Made by a program: the position numbers and the translations under genes
Notes under the pieces: model-generated
Database searches by the model: none
What the model was told of the DNA's origin: nothing
The model's input: only the letters and a program-made list of their open reading frames with translations
In this document: one piece after another, positions 6,893 through 10,386 of the stretch
Numbering within the stretch: position 1 is the first letter of the stretch
Layout: every line of letters starts with the position of its first letter
From: Bacillota bacterium
GTDB lineage: Bacteria; Bacillota; Clostridia; Lachnospirales; CAG-274
DNA length: 10,386 nucleotides
Direction: 5' to 3'
Assembly (NCBI GenBank): GCA_017627115.1
Contig: JAGAHK010000272.1
Span: 1 to 10,386 of the forward strand

Positions 6893-7912
6893 TCATCGGT
6901 TTGAATACATTTTTTCATAGTAATTGCGGTATTCCCCGCTGATTATCTCTTCCCACCAATCGCGGTTGTCAAGATACCATTGGATAGTCTTTTTGATACC
7001 GTCCGCAAACTTTGTTTCGGGCAGCCAGCCAAGCTCGTTATGTATTTTTGTGGGGTCGATGGCATAGCGCATATCATGACCCTTTCTGTCCTTAACATAG
7101 GTTATAAGGCTTTCGGGCTTGCCGAGTTCCTTACAGATCATCTTAACTATATCTATATTTCTCATCTCGTTATGACCGCCGATATTATAGACTTCACCTA
7201 CTCTGCCCTTATGGATGATAAGGTCGATAGCCTTGCAGTGATCCTCAACATAGAGCCAATCACGTACATTTATGCCCTCGCCGTAAACGGGAAGCGACTT
7301 ATCATTAAGCGCATTGGCTATCATAAGCGGAATAAGCTTTTCGGGGAAGTGATACGGGCCGTAGTTGTTTGAACAGCGGCTTATAGTCACAGGCAGACCG
7401 TATGTTCTGTGATATGCAAGCACAAGCAGGTCTGCTCCTGCCTTTGATGAACTGTAGGGCGAGCTTGTGTGTATAGGTGTTTCCTCGGTAAAGAACAGAT
7501 CGGGGCGGTCAAGCGGAAGATCGCCGTAAACCTCGTCCGTAGATACCTGATGATAACGCTGTATGCCGAATTTACGGCAGGCATCCATAAGCACAGCAGT
7601 ACCTTTTATATTTGTTTCAAGGAAAATGCCGGGATCTTCTATTGAACGGTCGACATGGCTTTCTGCCGCAAAGTTTACCAGAATGTCGGGCTTTTCTTCT
7701 TCAAAAAGCTTATACACCGCTTCCCTATCGCATATATCAGCCTTTACAAAGCGAAAATTAGGCTTATCCATAACATTTTTAAGTGTTGAAAGATTACCCG
7801 CATATGTAAGTTTGTCAAGACAGATAATCCTGTAATCGGGATATTTGTCAAGCATATGAAAAACAAAATTTGAGCCGATAAAGCCGGCACCGCCTGTTAC
7901 GATAATAGTCAT
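6893..7912 (-). CDS. rfbB: dTDP-glucose 4,6-dehydratase
   Basis: This 339-residue enzyme (RmlB) performs the second step, NAD-dependent dehydration of dTDP-glucose to dTDP-4-keto-6-deoxyglucose. Motifs: GGAGFIG cofactor loop (7-13), LDKLTYAGN (32-40), FAAESHVDRSI (81-91), the catalytic STDEVYGD with Thr125, Asp126 and Glu127, YSSSKAGAD with Tyr153 and Lys157, RCSNNYGPYHFPEKLIP (179-195), and GEGINVRDWLYVEDHC. All are exactly as in authentic RmlB. AAAGG at 7924-7928 (minus strand) lies 11 bases before the ATG, rather far. The gap to rfbA is 40 bp and AT-rich, the largest in the operon. Confidence 0.98.
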   Translation of the reverse strand: MTIIVTGGAGFIGSNFVFHMLDKYPDYRIICLDKLTYAGNLSTLKNVMDKPNFRFVKADICDREAVYKLFEEEKPDILVNFAAESHVDRSIEDPGIFLETNIKGTAVLMDACRKFGIQRYHQVSTDEVYGDLPLDRPDLFFTEETPIHTSSPYSSSKAGADLLVLAYHRTYGLPVTISRCSNNYGPYHFPEKLIPLMIANALNDKSLPVYGEGINVRDWLYVEDHCKAIDLIIHKGRVGEVYNIGGHNEMRNIDIVKMICKELGKPESLITYVKDRKGHDMRYAIDPTKIHNELGWLPETKFADGIKKTIQWYLDNRDWWEEIISGEYRNYYEKMYSNR

Positions 7913-7952
7913 AGTTATTCTTACCTTTCGTGTTTATTATTTATTATTGAAC

Positions 7953-8849
7953 TCAGTGGAGTTTATCTATATATTTTCCGTCAAGCACGTCCTTGAGATA
8001 TTGACCGTACTGATTTTTCTTAAGTACCTCGTAGACTTCAAGCACCTGCTGCCTGCTTATCCAGCCGTTAAGATAGGCTATTTCTTCAAGGCAGGCTATT
8101 TTTCTGTGCTGATGCGTTTCAATGGTCTTTACAAAATTCGTTGCATCCACAAGGCTTTCGTGTGTCCCCGTATCGAGCCATGTAAAGCCCTGACCCAGAA
8201 GTTCAACATTGAGTTCGCCGTTTTCGAGATAGATACGGTTAAGATCGGTTATCTCCAATTCACCTCTTGCGGACGGCTTAAGATTTTTTGCATATTCTAT
8301 AACGCGGTTATCGTAAAAATACAGCCCCGTCACACAATAGTTGCTCTTTGGTTTTTGCGGTTTTTCCTCAATAGAGACCGCCTTGCCGTTTTCGTCAAAT
8401 TCGACTATGCCAAAACGTTCGGGGTCGTCAACATAGTAGCCGAACACAGTTGCTCCCTTGCCGTTTTCTGCATTTTCAACAGCGTTCTTCAGCCTTTTTT
8501 CAAGACCCTGACCCGAAAAGATATTGTCGCCCAGAACCATCGCCACAGTATCATTGCCGATAAAATCTGCGCCTATGATAAATGCCTGTGCAATTCCGTC
8601 GGGAGAAGGCTGAACGGCATAACTAAGATTTACGCCGAATTGACTGCCATCGCCTAAAAGATCGGTAAAGCGCGGAGTATCCTGCGGTGTTGATATGATG
8701 AGTATATCTCTGATACCTGCGCTCATAAGCACCGACATCGGATAATATATCATCGGTTTATCATATATAGGAAGAAGCTGTTTCGATGTAACTTTTGTAA
8801 GCGGATAAAGCCTTGTGCCCGAGCCGCCTGCAAGAATAATGCCTTTCAT
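7953..8849 (-). CDS. rfbA: Glucose-1-phosphate thymidylyltransferase
   Basis: This 298-residue enzyme (RmlA) is the first step of the pathway, joining glucose-1-phosphate and dTTP to make dTDP-glucose and pyrophosphate. Landmarks: the nucleotide-binding GGSGTRLYP (8-16), [17 protein letters not shown] (21-37), PDGIAQA (83-89), LGDN with Asp108 (106-109), [11 protein letters not shown] (160-170), and WLDTGTH with Asp226 (224-230), the last metal-binding aspartate. The C-terminal extension of about 60 residues, typical of RmlA and home to the dTDP-rhamnose allosteric site, is present, so feedback inhibition is likely. The ATG at 8849 is chosen because GAGGTG (8856-8861) lies 6 bases before it; a GTG at 8858 in frame would sit inside that ribosome site. 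It is the first gene of the rfbA-B-D-C operon, with two candidate promoters upstream. Confidence 0.98.
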   Translation of the reverse strand: MKGIILAGGSGTRLYPLTKVTSKQLLPIYDKPMIYYPMSVLMSAGIRDILIISTPQDTPRFTDLLGDGSQFGVNLSYAVQPSPDGIAQAFIIGADFIGNDTVAMVLGDNIFSGQGLEKRLKNAVENAENGKGATVFGYYVDDPERFGIVEFDENGKAVSIEEKPQKPKSNYCVTGLYFYDNRVIEYAKNLKPSARGELEITDLNRIYLENGELNVELLGQGFTWLDTGTHESLVDATNFVKTIETHQHRKIACLEEIAYLNGWISRQQVLEVYEVLKKNQYGQYLKDVLDGKYIDKLH

Positions 8850-8887
8850 AACACACACCTCACTTTGGTTATAGACCTGTTTTTATT

Positions 8888-8916
8888 ATTTTAACATATT
8901 TTGCCGCAAATGTAAA
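8888..8916 (-). promoter_or_regulatory. Proximal promoter (P2) of the rfb operon
   Basis: On the minus strand, TTTACA (8911-8916) and TAAAAT (8888-8893) are separated by exactly 17 bases, each with five of six consensus matches, and the -10 has the TGn extension. Transcription would begin near 8881, giving a leader of about 32 bases to rfbA. Confidence 0.6.
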
Positions 8917-8931
8917 GTTTTAATATTCCGC

Positions 8932-8960
8932 ATAATATTTATTTATTCCCAACTTGTCAA
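8932..8960 (-). promoter_or_regulatory. Distal promoter (P1) of the rfb operon
   Basis: On the minus strand, a perfect TTGACA (8955-8960) and TATTAT (8932-8937, five of six) have a 17-base spacer. The predicted start is near 8925, giving a leader of about 75 bases. Its -35 box shares bases 8955-8959 with the -35 box of the divergent methyltransferase promoter. Confidence 0.68.
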
Positions 8961-8982
8961 CAAATTTTATATGTGATATAAT
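8954..8982 (+). promoter_or_regulatory. Promoter for the methyltransferase gene
   Basis: TTGTCA (8954-8959, five of six matches) and a perfect TATAAT (8977-8982) are 17 bases apart, and the -10 carries the TGn extension (TGA before TATAAT). Transcription would start near 8989, giving a leader of about 44 bases with AAGGAG just before the ATG. The -35 overlaps that of the divergent rfb P1. Confidence 0.7.
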
Positions 8983-9032
8983 AATTCAAGACAAAATCAC
9001 CGTACTAAAACCGATAATTCAAGGAGAAATAT

Positions 9033-10193
9033 ATGGATACCAGAAACAGCACCCTGCTAAAACTGCGCGAAATGCTGACCGATATAGAAACGGCAGTCAT
9101 TTCTTCACCCGCAAAAAAAAGCAGCGAGATACGCAGGATAAAAGTTGAAAAGCTCATTCTTAAGGGCAAGACTGCCTATCGTTTCAGCCGCTTTACAAAA
9201 ACACAGGTAATGCACGAAAATATCGAAGATAAAATGCCTGTCGAAAAAATACTCGATACGATGTCGGAGGAAAACTTCAAACAGTGCGATATAAGCGGCA
9301 ATTATACTCTTACACTGCTTATGAACAAAGATAAACTGTTTAAAATAACGGGTGTCAAGGAAAATGTGAATTACAGTCTGAACACCGACAAGGGTCATAA
9401 CCGAAAAAAGAACTACATCCTCAAAGACAAGGCCGTCCCGTGGATGATCAAGCTTGGACTTATGGATGAAAACGGTGTTGTGATAAGCAGTATGCAGAAA
9501 AAATACCGTCAGATAAACCGTTTTTTGGAAATGCTTGCCGATGTTGAGGAACATCTGCCCGAAAACTGCACAATAATAGATATGGGCTGCGGCAAAAGCT
9601 ATCTGACATTTGCAATGTATCACTATTTTAACGAGCTGAAGCACAAAAACGTCACAATAACAGGTTTTGACCTGAAAAAAGACGTTGTTGAACACTGCAA
9701 CAAGCTTGCGGAAGAATTCGGCTTTGAAAAGTTAAAATTTTACAACCGTGATATCGCGGAGATCAACGATCCCGAAAACAAAATAGGTATGATAATAACA
9801 CTGCACGCCTGCGATACGGCAACAGATATAGCAATGTTTCACGGCATACGCTGGGGCTGCAAAGTCATAATGAGTGTTCCCTGCTGTCAACACGAGATCT
9901 TTCCGCAGCTGAATAAAAATTCTTTGTCACCAATAACCGACCACGGTATCCTGCGTGAGCGTTTTGCGGCGCTTGCCACAGACGGCATAAGGGCAAAGAT
10001 ACTTGAAATAATGGGTTATAAGACAAGCGTTATGGAGTTTATTGATATGGAACATACTCCAAAAAATATAATGATACGCGCCGTAAAGAATAAAAACGGC
10101 ACAGACAAAGCAAAAAAAGCCGAGCTTGACAGTTTTATCGAAAGCTTCGGCATTGAACAGACTTTATATAAAATGTGTTTTAAAAACAATTAA
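9033..10193 (+). CDS. Class I SAM-dependent methyltransferase, Methyltransf_32-like, substrate unknown
   Basis: This 386-residue protein has an N-terminal region of about 175 residues, rich in lysine and arginine (RRIKVEKLILKGKTAYRFSR at 34-53), then a Rossmann methyltransferase domain. SAM-binding motif I is IDMGCGKSYLTFA (182-194), followed by the acidic motif GFDLKK (211-216). HACDTATD (258-265), SVPCCQHE (281-288) and HTPKN (341-345) fit the Methyltransf_32 family, to which eukaryotic GSTCD and METTL25-type proteins also belong. The bacterial members have no established substrate. A basic N-terminal part and a Cys-Cys pair near the usual catalytic position make RNA a plausible target, but this is inference. 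No signal peptide or membrane helix is visible. AAGGAG (9021-9026) lies 6 bases before ATG, fixing the start. The gene is monocistronic, divergent from the rfb operon, and followed by a strong hairpin. Confidence 0.87.
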   Translation: MDTRNSTLLKLREMLTDIETAVISSPAKKSSEIRRIKVEKLILKGKTAYRFSRFTKTQVMHENIEDKMPVEKILDTMSEENFKQCDISGNYTLTLLMNKDKLFKITGVKENVNYSLNTDKGHNRKKNYILKDKAVPWMIKLGLMDENGVVISSMQKKYRQINRFLEMLADVEEHLPENCTIIDMGCGKSYLTFAMYHYFNELKHKNVTITGFDLKKDVVEHCNKLAEEFGFEKLKFYNRDIAEINDPENKIGMIITLHACDTATDIAMFHGIRWGCKVIMSVPCCQHEIFPQLNKNSLSPITDHGILRERFAALATDGIRAKILEIMGYKTSVMEFIDMEHTPKNIMIRAVKNKNGTDKAKKAELDSFIESFGIEQTLYKMCFKNN

Positions 10194-10197
10194 AACA

Positions 10198-10228
10198 GGG
10201 GGCGATGCTGTAACTCGGCATCGCCCCC
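10198..10228. terminator. Strong GC-rich hairpin after the methyltransferase gene (probable terminator)
   Basis: GGGGGCGATGC (10198-10208) pairs perfectly with GCATCGCCCCC (10218-10228) around a 9-base loop, 4 bases after the stop codon. On the + strand the following bases (TCTTGCTGTC) are a poor T-tract. On the minus strand the hairpin is followed by TGTTTTAATT, a better one. It may therefore end a leftward transcript entering from beyond the right edge, as well as or instead of the methyltransferase transcript. Confidence 0.5.
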
Positions 10229-10232
10229 TCTT

Positions 10233-10375
10233 GCTGTCGATAAAGTCGACAGCCTTGACAGAAAACTAATGTTTTCTGTCAAATTGCATTCGGGCTACGC
10301 GCATCAAAGATACACTTGCCCGAATATCTGTAGCAAAAGCAAGTTTTGCTCCTCGGCTAAAACGCGGTTTCAGCC
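10233..10375. repeat. Cluster of consecutive inverted repeats, function unknown
   Basis: Five further hairpins follow almost without gaps. 10233-10240/10246-10253: GCTGTCGA with its complement, 8 bp, loop TAAAG. 10255-10266/10271-10282: TTGACAGAAAAC with its complement, 12 bp perfect, loop TAAT. 10288-10295/10318-10325: ATTCGGGC with its complement, 8 bp, 22-base loop. 10332-10338/10344-10350: AGCAAAA with its complement, 7 bp. 10355-10363/10367-10375: GGCT and AAAC pairing with GTTT and AGCC around one A/C mismatch. No reading frame of useful length crosses it. This pattern resembles a dispersed intergenic repeat (REP- or MITE-like) or a structured RNA; which one cannot be told from a single copy. 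The window ends before any boundary is seen. Confidence 0.55.
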
Positions 10376-10386
10376 TGCGGATTATA

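Noticed and set aside
7947..8657. Open frame of 236 codons on the + strand opposite rfbA
   Set aside because: Antisense shadow of rfbA created by codon bias; no family resemblance and no promoter or ribosome site.
5358..8849. Possible novel polysaccharide cluster
   Set aside because: The four genes are the standard dTDP-L-rhamnose pathway with all catalytic motifs; no glycosyltransferase, flippase or polymerase lies in the window.
8850..8858. Upstream GTG start for rfbA
   Set aside because: That GTG lies within the GAGGTG ribosome site of the ATG at 8849, and RmlA proteins begin MKGIILAGG.
9105..9695. Open frame of 196 codons on the minus strand opposite the methyltransferase gene
   Set aside because: Shadow of the methyltransferase gene; the translation has no domain and no ribosome site precedes it.
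1..10386. CRISPR array, tRNA/rRNA, transposase, phage or defence genes
   Set aside because: No regularly spaced direct repeats, cloverleaf sequence, or such coding regions were found on either strand.

Overview
The window looks like chromosomal housekeeping DNA from a low-GC Firmicute, most likely a gut clostridium of the Ruminococcaceae/Oscillospiraceae type. This is inferred from strong GGAGG-type ribosome binding sites, AT-rich spacers with TATAAT promoters, a DUF1540 protein, a YkvI-type membrane protein, and the gene order rph-rdgB-phosphoesterase, which matches rph-ysnA-ysnB of Bacillus subtilis. No 16S or species marker is present, so the genus is not fixed.

Layout. (1) 1-121 is a non-coding leader with a 29-bp near-palindrome. 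(2) 122-277 (+) encodes a 51-residue cysteine-rich DUF1540 protein, followed by a two-way terminator at 298-348. (3) 347-4286 (-) is a tightly packed operon read right to left: rph (RNase PH), rdgB (ITP/XTP pyrophosphatase), a YfcE/YsnB-like metallophosphoesterase, and tex. (4) 4423-5361 (+) is a YkvI-family membrane protein transcribed divergently from rph; its stop codon overlaps that of rfbC. (5) 5358-8849 (-) is the complete dTDP-L-rhamnose operon in the order rfbA-rfbB-rfbD-rfbC. (6) 9033-10193 (+) is a class I SAM-dependent methyltransferase of the Methyltransf_32 type. (7) 10194-10386 is non-coding and almost entirely made of consecutive hairpins.

How the genes work together. rph, rdgB and tex link RNA 3'-end trimming, nucleotide-pool cleaning and transcription/RNA surveillance; the genes overlap or nearly touch, which suggests translational coupling. 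rfbA, B, D and C convert glucose-1-phosphate and dTTP to dTDP-L-rhamnose for cell-wall or capsular polysaccharide. No glycosyltransferase lies beside them, so this is the precursor module only. The rfb operon and the methyltransferase gene appear to be driven by back-to-back promoters whose -35 boxes occupy the same bases.

I see no CRISPR array, transposase, tRNA, rRNA, prophage or defence system, and no clear new multi-gene system. The least explained parts are the hairpin cluster at the right edge, the palindrome before the DUF1540 gene, the shared -35 promoter pair and the methyltransferase of unknown substrate.
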